Below, piece by piece: positions 6,953-17,143 of a stretch of 64,000 nucleotides of DNA. The translations under genes and the position numbers were made by a program. The DNA comes from Cystobacter ferrugineus (lineage in GTDB: Bacteria > Myxococcota > Myxococcia > Myxococcales > Myxococcaceae), in assembly GCF_001887355.1 (NCBI RefSeq), contig NZ_MPIN01000001.1, positions 1,031,932 through 1,095,931 of the forward strand. Reading direction: 5' to 3'. Below the pieces are notes generated by a model. It saw nothing but the letters and a program-made list of their open reading frames with translations. It was not told the DNA's origin and ran no database searches. Within the stretch, counting starts at the first letter, position 1, and every line of letters starts with the position of its first letter.

Positions 6953-9511
6953 ATGAATCCGTCGTCCTCGAATGCGCGACTGCGCCCGTTCCGGCCGGTG
7001 CCCTTTGGCCGCTACACGTTGCTGACCCAGCTTGCCACGGGCGGCATGGGGGAGATCTTCCTCGCGCGGCTGGAGGGGATGCAGGGCTTCGAGAAGCTGT
7101 GTGTCATCAAGAAGATTTTGCCGCAGCTCGCGGAGGACCCGGAGTTCGTCGAGCGCTTCGTGGGCGAGGCGCGCACGCTGGTGAAGCTCACGCACGGCTC
7201 CATCGCGCAGGTGCTGGACATGGGGCTGCACGAGGGCGATGCGTACATGGCCCTCGAGTACGTGGACGGCAAGGACCTGCGCAAGGTGGCGGCGCGGGCG
7301 AGGGACCGGCAGATGCCGCTGCCGCTCACCTTCGTGCTGTTCGTGATGGGGAGGGTGCTGGACGCGCTCGCCTACGCGCACCGCAAGAAGGGGGATGACG
7401 AGAGCGAGCTGAACCTGGTGCACCGGGACATCTCGCCGCAGAACATCCTCATCTCCTACGAGGGGGAGGTGAAGGTCATCGACTTCGGGCTGGCCAAGAG
7501 CCGGCTGAGCGCGGCGAAGACCAACCCGAGCATCATCCTCGGCAAGTTCCTCTACATGTCGCCCGAGCAGGCCCGGCACCTGCCAGTGGACCGGCGCAGC
7601 GACCTATACGCGGTGGGCCTGTGTCTGTACGAGCTGCTGTCCGGGAAGAACCCCTTCGACTCGCTGCCGCCCGGCGAGCTGATGTCCGCGGTGGCGCACC
7701 CGAACATCCCGCCGCTGTCCCAGGTGGCGCCCGGGGTGCCGGCCTCGGTGTCTCAGTTGGTGATGAAGGCGCTGGCGGTGGACCCGGCGCAGCGCTTCCA
7801 GGCGGCGGAGGAGCTGCGCGGCCGGATCAACGCGTGTCTGCTGGAGCTGGATGCCGCCTCGGGCCCGGAGTCCATCAGCCGGTACATGCACGAGCTGTTC
7901 GCCTCGGAGTACCTGACCGAGCGGCGGATGCTGGTGATGCTGCGCGAGGTGGGACGGGCGCCCGAGTCGGAGCCCGAGGGGCCGGGCCTGCCAGAGGGCG
8001 TGTCGCGGCCCGTGCCGATGTTGCCGCCGAAGACGATCCGCCTGGATGGACCCGTCGAGCCGCTGTCCTTCAAGCCCACGCCGCGCACGCGCGAGGGCGC
8101 CTCCGGGCGTGATGAGGGGGAGACGCGGCCGGCCGTGGCGATGGATGAGCCCACGGCTCCCGACGCCGTGCTGGAGGGGCCCACTCGGCCCGCCGTTCCC
8201 CTGGAGGCCATCGAGGAGTCCCGGCGCGAGCGGCCCTCGGGCTCCCAGGTGCCGACGTTGGACGAGATGAAGGCCGTGCCGGAGCCGCCTCCGGCCTTGC
8301 TCGAGGGGATGATGCCGCGCACCCTGGAGGAGGTGCCGCCGCCCATCGAGGACACGCCGGGCTGGTCCGAGTCGCTTCCTCCCGAGCCGCCTCCCCCCGC
8401 GGAGGAGCCGCGCCCGGAGCGGTGGCGGGAGCCGATGTCTCCGCCCATGCTGTTCGAGACGGAGGAGCACGAGCTGTCCGCGCCCGACGCGGAGCCGGAG
8501 GAGGAAGCGGCCCACGCGGGGACCGAGCCGCACGGGGATGCGGTGGACGTGCGGATGGACGACACGCAGCCGCGCATCCAGATGCCGTCCGCGCGGATGG
8601 ATGACACCCAGCCGCGCGTGGTGCTTCGCGACGTCTACCACGAGGATACCCAGCCGCGAGTGGTGCTGGACGAGTCGCTGTTGCGCGACACGGAGCAGGA
8701 CGACGTGCCGCCGTCGCAACGGCCGAAGTCTGGTGGGACGCACATCCCCCGCCGCCGTGTGGTGACGACGGGCGTCTCCCGCCCCTCGGCCTCGCGCAGG
8801 GCGATTCCAGACGACCTCGAGCCGGAGGACGAGGGCGAGGAGCAGACGGAGGAGACCCCGGCGCTGCCGGTCGCGCGCGAGCCCACCGCTTCCATGCCCG
8901 TGGCCCGGGGGCGTGCGGCGCGACCCCGGCGGCGGTGGATACCCCTGGTGTTCGTGGTGCTGGGCGTGGCCGTGGTCGTGGGCCTCTGGGCCGCCGTCAT
9001 TTCTCAGCAGCCCGCGTCGCGTTCGTCCCCACCGCCCACGCGTCCCCTGGTGCGTTCCACGCCCAAGGTGGCGCCTCCCGCGGTCGTTCCACCTCCGTCC
9101 GTGCCTCCTCGCGAGGAGGTTTCACCTCCCGCGCCTCCGTCCACGGCTGGGGCCGTCCCCTCCGAGGCCGCCTCGGATGCGGGCACGGCGCTGGATGCGG
9201 GCGTGGAGTCGTCCGAGTCCGCGGTGGAGTCGGATTGGCTCTCTCCCCTCGCGGCTCCGGGCAAGGCTCCGGCGGTGCGCAAGCCGCGCGCCGCACGGGG
9301 GCAGACAGAGTTGCAGAAGGAGTGGGCCCGCACGCGCCTCGCCTACGAACGGCTCACCCGGGTCATCGCGTGTGACAACCTCAGCCTCCTGTGCAGCCGC
9401 TATGACAGCCTCGAGCAGCAGGTGGAGCAGGCCGGGGACGCCGAGGATCCGCAGTTGCTCGGCAAGGTGAGGCAGCTCCAGCGCGACATCAAGAAGAGGA
9501 GCAGCTCGTGA
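6953..9511 (+). CDS. Transmembrane Ser/Thr protein kinase (Hanks type)
   Basis: The start chosen is ATG at 6953, giving 852 residues. The kinase domain spans about residues 20-290. It has a glycine loop 'LATGGMGEIF', ATP-binding Lys53 in 'VIKK', catalytic 'HRDISPQN', 'DFG' and 'SPEQAR'. It is followed by a long acidic, proline-rich linker with three copies of a DTQPR motif (about residues 537-570). A single transmembrane helix lies near 662-684, then a Pro-rich segment and a short C-terminal helical region. The kinase is cytoplasmic with its tail outside the inner membrane. It follows the FHA-GAF-cyclase gene with a gap of about 100 bp, suggesting joint signalling. Substrates are unknown. Confidence 0.93.
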   Translation: MNPSSSNARLRPFRPVPFGRYTLLTQLATGGMGEIFLARLEGMQGFEKLCVIKKILPQLAEDPEFVERFVGEARTLVKLTHGSIAQVLDMGLHEGDAYMALEYVDGKDLRKVAARARDRQMPLPLTFVLFVMGRVLDALAYAHRKKGDDESELNLVHRDISPQNILISYEGEVKVIDFGLAKSRLSAAKTNPSIILGKFLYMSPEQARHLPVDRRSDLYAVGLCLYELLSGKNPFDSLPPGELMSAVAHPNIPPLSQVAPGVPASVSQLVMKALAVDPAQRFQAAEELRGRINACLLELDAASGPESISRYMHELFASEYLTERRMLVMLREVGRAPESEPEGPGLPEGVSRPVPMLPPKTIRLDGPVEPLSFKPTPRTREGASGRDEGETRPAVAMDEPTAPDAVLEGPTRPAVPLEAIEESRRERPSGSQVPTLDEMKAVPEPPPALLEGMMPRTLEEVPPPIEDTPGWSESLPPEPPPPAEEPRPERWREPMSPPMLFETEEHELSAPDAEPEEEAAHAGTEPHGDAVDVRMDDTQPRIQMPSARMDDTQPRVVLRDVYHEDTQPRVVLDESLLRDTEQDDVPPSQRPKSGGTHIPRRRVVTTGVSRPSASRRAIPDDLEPEDEGEEQTEETPALPVAREPTASMPVARGRAARPRRRWIPLVFVVLGVAVVVGLWAAVISQQPASRSSPPPTRPLVRSTPKVAPPAVVPPPSVPPREEVSPPAPPSTAGAVPSEAASDAGTALDAGVESSESAVESDWLSPLAAPGKAPAVRKPRAARGQTELQKEWARTRLAYERLTRVIACDNLSLLCSRYDSLEQQVEQAGDAEDPQLLGKVRQLQRDIKKRSSS

Positions 9512-9556
9512 GTCTGGCCTCTCCGTTCCACGCGGGACGGAGCCAGCGAGTCCACC

Positions 9557-9967
9557 ATGGAAACACTATTGCGACGCGCGGGGTTCTTCCGAGAGCTTCC
9601 ACATGGCCTGCCGGAGGATCCCTCTCTCGTGGAATCGAGAGGAGGGCTCCCGGAAGAAGATCGGGAACGGGCGGCGGCCTACCTGCGGAAGGGAGCGGTG
9701 TTCTCCGCCAGTGGCGGGATGTTCAAGGATTGGTTCACCGGCGAGCAGGTCATCGCTCATCATACCCAGACGGATGGCGTCTGGATGTGGCCCGCGGATC
9801 TCCCCCACTACGTGGAGCGCCATGCCACGGCGCTTCCCGAGGAACTGCTCCAACGCATGCGGGACCTGGAGTGGAAGTGCCCTGTCCTGACCCGGCAGGA
9901 GCTGATTGCACTCTCGGAGGAGTTCTTCGAGTTCATGAGGAAGAACAAGAAGAAGAACAAAGGGTGA
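9557..9967 (+). CDS. Hypothetical protein, 136 aa, Trp-rich core and Lys-rich tail
   Basis: This 136-residue protein starts with ATG 45 bp after the kinase stop. It has no signal peptide or membrane segment. The central part 'GGMFKDWFTGEQVIAHHTQT' followed by 'GVWMWPADLPHYVERH' looks like a folded, conserved domain. The C-terminus is helical and ends in a lysine/asparagine-rich tail ('RKNKKKNKG'), which may bind nucleic acid or be disordered. Codon use is like that of neighbouring genes, supporting a real gene. No family was recognised. It is convergent with the lipoprotein gene that follows. Confidence 0.65.
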   Translation: METLLRRAGFFRELPHGLPEDPSLVESRGGLPEEDRERAAAYLRKGAVFSASGGMFKDWFTGEQVIAHHTQTDGVWMWPADLPHYVERHATALPEELLQRMRDLEWKCPVLTRQELIALSEEFFEFMRKNKKKNKG

Positions 9968-10034
9968 CAGGGAGCGTCGCGCGCTCCTGTCTCCCTCTCC
10001 GCCAGGGTCTCTCGGGGGCACGTCACGCGCCCCC
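9967..10034. terminator. Paired hairpins between convergent genes (candidate bidirectional terminator)
   Basis: Two inverted repeats fill the gap between the convergent genes ending at 9967 and 10046. One is ACAGGGAGCG/CGCTCCTGT (9967-9976/9982-9990, one bulged base), the other GGGGGC/GCCCCC (10014-10019/10029-10034). Neither has a clear T-tract, so intrinsic termination is possible but not proven. Confidence 0.4.
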
Positions 10035-10045
10035 GCGGCCAGGAA

Positions 10046-10414
10046 TCACTCCTTGAGTTGCTCCTGGGCCATCCTCCGGGCCGAGTCCGTGCCCGAGCCC
10101 ACGCCGAAAGGCCCGGGCTGGCGCTCCCGGGGGACCTCCTGGGGTCGGTCGATGACGTAGGGACCCCGCTTGCTGTCCTGGTTGATGTCCTCGTTCGCCG
10201 GGTGATCCTGCCAGCCCTTGTCCAGGGCCACGCCCGTGCCCGCGCCGCCCGAGCCACCCTGGCCGCTCTGCGCCTCCGAGGCCGCCGGGGTCTGGTACTT
10301 CTGGTGGATGGGCTCGTTGAACCGGCCGGCCTGCCTCGACTCCTCCGACCTGCAGCCCGCCATGAGAGCGCCTCCCACGCCCACCGCCAGCATCCACCCC
10401 ATCCAACGCGACAT
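10046..10414 (-). CDS. Small hydrophilic lipoprotein, 122 aa
   Basis: The start is the ATG at 10414, preceded by a strong GGAGG. The product has a lipoprotein signal peptide with lipobox LMAGC (cysteine near residue 21). The mature part is charged and glycine-rich with no hydrophobic segments ('GGSGGAGTGVALDKGWQDHP'), so it is probably a flexible surface or periplasmic lipoprotein. Its ending 'SARRMAQEQLKE' is helical. It is divergent from the ClC gene with 226 bp between them, and convergent with the 136-aa hypothetical gene. No function can be inferred. Confidence 0.8.
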   Translation of the reverse strand: MSRWMGWMLAVGVGGALMAGCRSEESRQAGRFNEPIHQKYQTPAASEAQSGQGGSGGAGTGVALDKGWQDHPANEDINQDSKRGPYVIDRPQEVPRERQPGPFGVGSGTDSARRMAQEQLKE

Positions 10415-10640
10415 GGTCCGCCTCCTGTGGAAATCCGTCTTGTCTTCCTGGCTCACAAGGTAGGCCCTCATCCCGAGGCGAGCAGGCCAGGAGCGGGGGG
10501 TTGTCTGGCTGGTTGGTGAGAGGCGTTGGTGGAAGGCATCGCGAGTGTCGGACGATGGGAGATCGCCCCGCGGTGCGGCTGTGCCCGCCCGGGCCCGGTG
10601 ATGAGGTTGTTGGTTCTCAACCCAGTGCGCTCGAGAGCCC

Positions 10641-12692
10641 ATGGAATCGATCGAGGAGGGTGGCCGATCGGGGCCGTGGGCGAGCGTGGAGCGGCGGGTG
10701 TTGCGGCTGCTGGCGCTCACCAACCGGCTGCGACTGCCGGGGCCCTCGGTGTTGCCGGTGGCGGGGGCGTTGGTGGGCCTCTACAGCGGTCTGGCCGCGG
10801 GGCTGTTCGCCAACCTCATCGGGCTCGTGAGCGGAATGGCCCTGGGCTTTCCCAAACTGCTCGATGCGCTCGAGCCCCACTCCTCCACCCGCGCGGCCCT
10901 GCGTCAGGCGTTCGCCGAGGCGCGCTGGGAGTTCGAGTTCCTCGTCGTGGGGATTCCGCTCGGGCTGAGCGCGCTGGTGCTCTCGCGCCTCATCATGCCG
11001 GGAGGGCCGAGAAGCCAGGTGAAGCGCCGCCTGGAGGTGCTGGGGTTGCTGGTGCTGGGGGCGCTGTCGCTCTACTACCCGCTGGTGGCGTTGGCGGCGG
11101 CCAACTCGGTCCTCGGGCACCTGCATGACGTGGGGCGGGAGGTGCGGCACCTGCCGCCCTGGTGGGTGATGTTGCTGCCCATGCTGGGGGGCGCGCTGGT
11201 GGGCCGCGTGCTGCGCGACCGTCCCGAGACGCATGGCCACGGCGTGCCCGAGGTGGTGAAGGCGGTGGAGCGCGAGGGCCGGCTGCCCGGGCGCGATGGG
11301 GTGCTCAAGCTGGTGGCGAGCGCGATCACCATCGGCACGGGCGGCTCGGCGGGGCGCGAGGGGCCCATCGTCTTTGGCGGCGCGGCGTTCGGCTCGGAGG
11401 TGGGCCGCACGCTGGGCTTCACGCGGCGCGAGCTGGCGATCCTCCTGGCCAGTGGCGCGGGCGCGGGCATCGCCGCGTCCTTCAACGCGCCCATCGCCGG
11501 GGCCCTGTTCGCGATGGAGATCATCCTGCGCGAGTTCCAGCTCCGCGTCTTCTCGCCCATCATCCTCGCGAGCGTCACCGCCACGCTGGTGGGCCGGGGC
11601 GTCATGGGCAGCGCGCCCATGGTGCGGCGCGTGGCGTACAGCATGGTGAGTGGCTGGGAGATTGTCTTCTACGCGCTGCTCGGGCTGGTGACGGGGCTGC
11701 TGGCGTATGTCTTCATCCGCTCGCTGCACGGCGTGGAGACGTTCTTCCATGGCGAGGGCAAGGGCCGGTGGAGCGCGCGGGTGGGGCGGCTGCCGCTGTA
11801 CGTGAAGGCGGGGCTGGGGGGCCTGGTGGTGGGTGGCCTGGCCCTGGTGCACCCGGTGGTGTGGGGCACGGGTCACGAGTCCATCAACGACGCGGCGGTG
11901 CGAGCGCTGTCCGTGTCGCTCCTGGCGTCGGGCTGCGTGCTGAAGCTGGTGGGGACGGCCATCACCCTGGGCTCGGGGGGGTCGGGCGGGACGTTCTTCC
12001 CCATGACGGTGATGGGAGCGCTGGCGGGCGGAGCCTTCGGCGAGGTGATGCACGCGGCCCTGCCTGGCATCACCGCCCCGAGCGGGGCCTACGCCATGGT
12101 GGGCATGGGCGGGGCGGTGGCGGCGCTCACGCGCGGGCCGCTGACGGGGCTGATGATGGTGTACGAGCTGAGCGGCAACTACGCCATCATCCTGCCGTTG
12201 ATGGTGACGTGCACCATCGCCTCGGCGCTGTGCCACGCGCTGGTGGAGCGGCGGGCGGGCGTGGACGCGAACACGCTCGGGCGCGTTCCCGTGGACGAGC
12301 TGGTGGCGTGGGTGGAGCCGGTGGAGCCCGGAGCGTGGGCTCCCGAGGTGCGTGAGCGGCTGCTCGCGTCGCTCGAGAAGGCGCTGCCCGTGAGGGATGC
12401 GGCGGGCACGTTGCTGGGCGTGGTGAGCGCGAGCGCGCTGGAGGCCCGGGAGCTTCGGGCCGACCGGGGCACGGTGGAGGGGTGGGTGAGACGGGTGCCC
12501 GCCGTGTCCGTGGAGACGCCGGTGGGCGATGCCCTGCGGCTCATGGACGCGCACGAGGTGGATGCGCTGCCGGTGCGGGGCGAGGGGAAGGTGGGGGTGG
12601 TGACGCGCGCGGGCCTCCTGCGCTTCCTCCAGCGCGAGCGGCGCATCCGTCAGAAGGAGCCGCCCTTCTCCCCCACGGAGCTGCCCAGGTAG
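10641..12692 (+). CDS. ClC-family chloride channel/transporter with C-terminal CBS pair
   Basis: This 683-residue inner-membrane protein has about 10-12 membrane helices in residues 25-480 and a CBS-domain pair in roughly 515-665. The selectivity motifs are GHGVP (199-203, usually GSGIP), GREGP with gating Glu240, and 'GSGGSGGTFFP'. In the 'LFAMEII' segment the residue aligned with the internal proton glutamate of EcClC (E203) is Ile294. H+/Cl- antiport by the usual path is therefore unlikely, and channel-like behaviour is a reasonable inference. His200 also replaces the usual Ser of the anion site. The gene ends 6 bp from the convergent HIT gene. Confidence 0.93.
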   Translation: MESIEEGGRSGPWASVERRVLRLLALTNRLRLPGPSVLPVAGALVGLYSGLAAGLFANLIGLVSGMALGFPKLLDALEPHSSTRAALRQAFAEARWEFEFLVVGIPLGLSALVLSRLIMPGGPRSQVKRRLEVLGLLVLGALSLYYPLVALAAANSVLGHLHDVGREVRHLPPWWVMLLPMLGGALVGRVLRDRPETHGHGVPEVVKAVEREGRLPGRDGVLKLVASAITIGTGGSAGREGPIVFGGAAFGSEVGRTLGFTRRELAILLASGAGAGIAASFNAPIAGALFAMEIILREFQLRVFSPIILASVTATLVGRGVMGSAPMVRRVAYSMVSGWEIVFYALLGLVTGLLAYVFIRSLHGVETFFHGEGKGRWSARVGRLPLYVKAGLGGLVVGGLALVHPVVWGTGHESINDAAVRALSVSLLASGCVLKLVGTAITLGSGGSGGTFFPMTVMGALAGGAFGEVMHAALPGITAPSGAYAMVGMGGAVAALTRGPLTGLMMVYELSGNYAIILPLMVTCTIASALCHALVERRAGVDANTLGRVPVDELVAWVEPVEPGAWAPEVRERLLASLEKALPVRDAAGTLLGVVSASALEARELRADRGTVEGWVRRVPAVSVETPVGDALRLMDAHEVDALPVRGEGKVGVVTRAGLLRFLQRERRIRQKEPPFSPTELPR

Positions 12693-12698
12693 GGCGGC

Positions 12699-13043
12699 CT
12701 ACCCCGGGGGCCAGTGCAGGGAGCGCCCGGCGAGCAGGTGCAGGTGGATGTGGAACACCGTCTGCCCGGCATCGCGCTGGGTGTTCATCACCACCCGGTA
12801 GCCGTTGTCGGCGTGGCCGCGCTCGCGCGCCAGCTTCGCGGCGGCGACGAAGAGCTGGCCCACCACCTCGCGGTCCTCCGGGGTGATGTCGTTCACCGTG
12901 GCGATGTGCTTGTTGGGGATGAAGAGCACATGCGTGGGCGCCTGGGGATTGATGTCCTCGAAGGCGAGGCACTGCTCATCACGGTAGACGACCCTGGCGG
13001 GAATCTGGCCGTCGCGAATCTTGCAGAAGAGGCAGTCGGACAT
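12699..13043 (-). CDS. HIT-family (HINT-type) nucleotide hydrolase/transferase
   Basis: At 114 residues this is full length for bacterial HINT-type histidine-triad proteins. The N-terminus 'MSDCLFCKI' carries the CxxC zinc-binding pair. The active site is 'HIHLHLL' with the triad His98, His100 and His102, and 'MNTQRDAGQTVFH' precedes it as usual. These cytoplasmic enzymes hydrolyse nucleoside phosphoramidates and similar substrates. The gene lies 19 bp upstream of the membrane glycosyltransferase on the same strand and is probably co-transcribed with it, although no functional link is known. Confidence 0.95.
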   Translation of the reverse strand: MSDCLFCKIRDGQIPARVVYRDEQCLAFEDINPQAPTHVLFIPNKHIATVNDITPEDREVVGQLFVAAAKLARERGHADNGYRVVMNTQRDAGQTVFHIHLHLLAGRSLHWPPG

Positions 13044-13062
13044 GGGCCTCGCAGTCTAACCC

Positions 13063-14529
13063 TCACGGCAGGCGCGAGGTCCAGTTCGGATCCGGCACGC
13101 AGTGCGTCTGGGGCAGCCGCACGAGGATGAAGGGGCCTTCCCCGGCCACGCGCCGCCCCGCGCCCTCGGCGCCCGCCACGGTGAGCACGTAGTTGTAGAA
13201 GCCCGAGTTCCGCCCTGCGGCGTGGCTCGGGAAGAGGGGGACGTCGCGGTGCAGGTAGCTGTAGCCGCCGGACCAGGCCAGGTGCACCGCCTCCACCTTG
13301 AGGCCGCACAGGTCCTCGAGCTCGCCGGCCTGGATGAGCAGGCGGTTGAGGGGCCCGAAGTCGTCCCAGGCGCTCGCGAGGGCCTTGGCCCCGGCGTACT
13401 GCCCCAGGTCCTGGAAGGTGAGCCGCCCCATGCGCAGGGCCGAGGCACCCGCCACCGCCACCACCACCAGGGGCAGGGCGAGCCGCGCGGGCGAGGGCGG
13501 CAGGTGGCGCAGGAGCGAGTCCAGGCCCACGCCCGCGAGCGCGGCGAACACGGGCAGCACGGGCAGGATGAAGCGCAGCTCCTTGTGGGGCTGCCATGCG
13601 TGGAGCGCGACGAAGACGGCGGCCACGGCGAGCGCGCCCGGGGCCCGTCGCGCCGCGAGCAGGGACAGCCCGAGCGCCACGGCGGTGGGCGCGCCCATGG
13701 ACCGCCAGAGGACGTGGCCGTAGTAGGAGAAGGGCGCGGTGCCGAAGGTGGCGGCCTTGCCTTGCAGGAGGTTGAAGTCCAGGTACACGCGCGCCGAGTG
13801 GAACCACCGGCCCCAGGTGAGCCAGTCCAGGAGGCCGAAGAGCAGGGCCCACCCGGCGAGCACCGCCAGTGCCTCGCCCGCCGGGCGCCACTCACGCCGC
13901 GCCACGAGCACCGCGAGCAGGCCCACGCAGAAGATGCCCGTCTGCAGCCGCAACAACACCGCCAGCCCGAGCAGCGAGGCCCCCACCAGGCGCTGGCGCC
14001 GGGAGGCGTCCGGGGCGAGCGCGAACGCCAGTCCCAGCACCACGGGCAGCGCGGAGGCGTTCTCGCTCAGGGCGCGGGGGGCGAAGTAGAGGGGCACGGC
14101 GGTGAGGGCGAACAGCGAGGCGCCCGCGGCGGCCGCCAGCGCCGAGGCTCCGTGGGCCCGCGCCAGCCGCGCGCTGCCCCAGGCGGTGGCCGCTCCGAGG
14201 AGCGCGAAGGCCCCGCGCGTCAGGCCCAGGTAGCCCCGGGGCTCGCCCAGCCCCATCCAGGTGGACAGCTCGAAGAGGGCGGCCACCATGGCCGGCAGGG
14301 CCCAGTTGCGCGCCCCGTCGATGAACTCCCAGGCGCGCATCCCATAGCCGAAGACGAGCCGGTGGGCCGGCTCCAGGCTCTGGTAGATTTCGTCCGGCCA
14401 ATACACCCCGTCATCGGTGAGGGCCAACCACACCCGCAGTGCGGCTCCCACCCCCACGGCCACCAGGAGGACGATCCGGGCGAGGAGCCGTTCGGACGAA
14501 GCTTCGGGGCGGGGGGAAGGGGTCGGCAT
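13063..14529 (-). CDS. GT22 (Alg9/PIG-B-like) membrane mannosyltransferase homologue
   Basis: This 488-residue polytopic membrane protein uses the ATG at 14529. The first lumenal loop has the GT22 signature, 'YWPDEIYQSLEPAHRLVFG' followed by 'YGMRAWEF', including the Asp-Glu pair needed by this family. The second family motif 'HKELRFILPVLP' is also present. About ten hydrophobic helices follow. GT22 enzymes use polyprenyl-phosphate-mannose as donor and are best known from eukaryotic ER glycan and GPI assembly. In myxobacteria the acceptor is unknown; lipid-linked glycans or cell-surface polysaccharide are plausible. It is divergent from hprK with only 51 bp between the starts, so the two promoters must overlap. 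Confidence 0.88.
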   Translation of the reverse strand: MPTPSPRPEASSERLLARIVLLVAVGVGAALRVWLALTDDGVYWPDEIYQSLEPAHRLVFGYGMRAWEFIDGARNWALPAMVAALFELSTWMGLGEPRGYLGLTRGAFALLGAATAWGSARLARAHGASALAAAAGASLFALTAVPLYFAPRALSENASALPVVLGLAFALAPDASRRQRLVGASLLGLAVLLRLQTGIFCVGLLAVLVARREWRPAGEALAVLAGWALLFGLLDWLTWGRWFHSARVYLDFNLLQGKAATFGTAPFSYYGHVLWRSMGAPTAVALGLSLLAARRAPGALAVAAVFVALHAWQPHKELRFILPVLPVFAALAGVGLDSLLRHLPPSPARLALPLVVVAVAGASALRMGRLTFQDLGQYAGAKALASAWDDFGPLNRLLIQAGELEDLCGLKVEAVHLAWSGGYSYLHRDVPLFPSHAAGRNSGFYNYVLTVAGAEGAGRRVAGEGPFILVRLPQTHCVPDPNWTSRLP

Positions 14530-14580
14530 GAGGGTTGGCCACGCGAAAAGGGCCGCCGGGTGATATTCCACCTGGGTCCG

Positions 14581-15542
<962 letters not shown>

Positions 15543-15546
<4 letters not shown>

Positions 15547-16406
15547 GCAACGCCCTGGCCAAGCACATCGTCGTCATCTCGGGCATGTCCGGCTCGGGCA
15601 AGTCCACCGCCATCCGCGCCCTGGAGGACGTGGGCTTCTTCTGCATCGACAACCTGCCGGTGCTGCTGCTGCCCAAGCTCACCGAGCTCGCCGGCGCGGG
15701 GCAGTTCGAGCACCTGGCGCTCGTGGTGGACGCGCGCGAGGGCATCTTCCTGCACGAGGCCCCGCGGGTGCTCGACGAGGTGCGCCGGGTGGGGCACCAC
15801 GTGGAGGTGCTCTTCCTGGACGCCAGCGACGACAGCCTCATCCGCCGCTTCAGCGAGACGCGCCGCCGCCACCCGCTCGCGCCCCAGGGCACCGTGGCCG
15901 AGGGCATCGCCATCGAGCGCCAGCGGCTCAAGGATCTGCGCGAGCTGGCCGATCAGGTCATCGACTCGTCGGTGCTCAACGTCCATGACTTGAAGCGCAT
16001 GGTGCAGGGGCGCTTCTCCCCCGAGCCCGCCAGCCCCTCCCTGTCGGTGATGAGCTTCGGCTTCCGCCACGGCGTGCCGCCCCAGGCGGACCTGGTGCTC
16101 GATGTGCGCTTTCTGCCCAACCCCTACTTCGTCCCGGAGCTCAAGGGGCTCACCGGCCGCGACTCGCGCGTGTCCGCGTACGTCCTTGACCGCGAGGAAA
16201 CGCAGCAGTTCGTGGACAAGGTGGTGGACCTGTGCCGCTTCCTCTTCCCGCGCTACCAGAAGGAGGGCAAGGCGTACCTCACCGTGGCGCTCGGCTGCAC
16301 CGGCGGGAAGCACCGCTCGGTGGCCATCGCCGAGGAGCTGCGCCAGCGCCTCTCCGGAGACCATCCGCGCGTGCAGGTGTGGCACCGCGACATCGATAAA
16401 GAGTAA
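15543..16406 (+). CDS. rapZ: RapZ/YvcJ-family nucleotide-binding RNase adapter protein
   Basis: This 287-residue protein starts at a GTG that overlaps the hprK stop. It has the P-loop 'GMSGSGKST' at 14-22, '[15 protein letters not shown]' after it, and the C-terminal RapZ domain signatures '[19 protein letters not shown]' and '[18 protein letters not shown]'. In E. coli RapZ senses glucosamine-6-phosphate and directs RNase E to the small RNA GlmZ. In other bacteria the role is less clear. Placement between hprK and PTS genes is typical of Proteobacteria and suggests a link of sugar-phosphate sensing with PTS phosphorylation. Confidence 0.96.
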
Positions 16407-16663
16407 CCCGGCAAGTCCTCGCCCCGGGGCGGGATGCTCGCGACGGGCGCTCGCCCCCTCGTCTGCCAGACGACAACGCGGGGTGTCGTCGCGGGTGAAA
16501 TTTCGGGCGTACCGCTCCGTTCGGCCTTACGTTGAAGGAAGGGTGACAAGGTGGGCGCAGGTAGGGAGTCGGGATTGGGCGGCAACGAAACTTTCGGTGG
16601 GGGTTGCGCGTCGTTCCGTTCAGGCGTAGTCAGGCAGCCCCGGGGGGCTGGTTGGAGGTGATC

Positions 16664-17110
16664 ATGGTCGGCCTCGTAGTGGCATCGCACGGACGTCTGG
16701 CGGACGAACTGGTGACGACCGCGGAGCAGATCGTGGGCAAGCTGCCCGCGGTGGCGACCTGCAACATCGAGCCGGGAACCTCTCTGGAGGATCTCCGGGC
16801 GAAGATGCGGCAGGCCGTGACGGAGCTGGACCAGGGCGATGGCGTCATCGTCATGGCCGACCTGTTCGGCGGTACGCCTTGCAAGGAATCGCTCATGATG
16901 TGCTCGGAGCGGTGTCAGGGGCGGCTGGAGGTGCTGGCGGGGGTGAACCTGCCCATGCTCCTCAAGGCCAACTCGCTCCGGTCCGAGGAGATGCCGCTGG
17001 CGGAGATGGCCGCCCAGCTCGCATCCTATGGGCAGCGCAACATCACCTGTGCGTCGGCCCTGTTGCGTGAGGCGCAGCAACGTCAGCAGCAGAGTGCACC
17101 ACGAACTTGA
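16664..17110 (+). CDS. PTS EIIA component, mannose family
   Basis: The start is ATG at 16664, 6 nt after GGAGG; an upstream GTG at 16658 overlaps that ribosome-binding site and is less likely. The 148-residue product has the phospho-acceptor His9 in 'VVASHGRLADEL' and the family motif 'VIVMADLFGGTPCKESLMM'. It receives phosphate from HPr and passes it to EIIB. A 257-bp gap separates it from rapZ, so it may have its own promoter. The C-terminal tail is Gln/Arg-rich and slightly longer than in minimal EIIA-Man proteins. Confidence 0.95.
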   Translation: MVGLVVASHGRLADELVTTAEQIVGKLPAVATCNIEPGTSLEDLRAKMRQAVTELDQGDGVIVMADLFGGTPCKESLMMCSERCQGRLEVLAGVNLPMLLKANSLRSEEMPLAEMAAQLASYGQRNITCASALLREAQQRQQQSAPRT

Positions 17111-17143
17111 CGGCCCCCGCCGGGTAGGCGATTCGAGGCTGCC

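Noticed and set aside
13102-14580. Upstream extension of hprK across the GT22 gene
   Set aside because: The extension is Gln/Arg/His-rich antisense of the GT22 gene. HprK begins at 14581 with normal family length.
16420-16431. CGCCCCGGGGCG palindrome after rapZ
   Set aside because: It has no loop and no T-tract, and such G/C palindromes are common by chance at this base composition.
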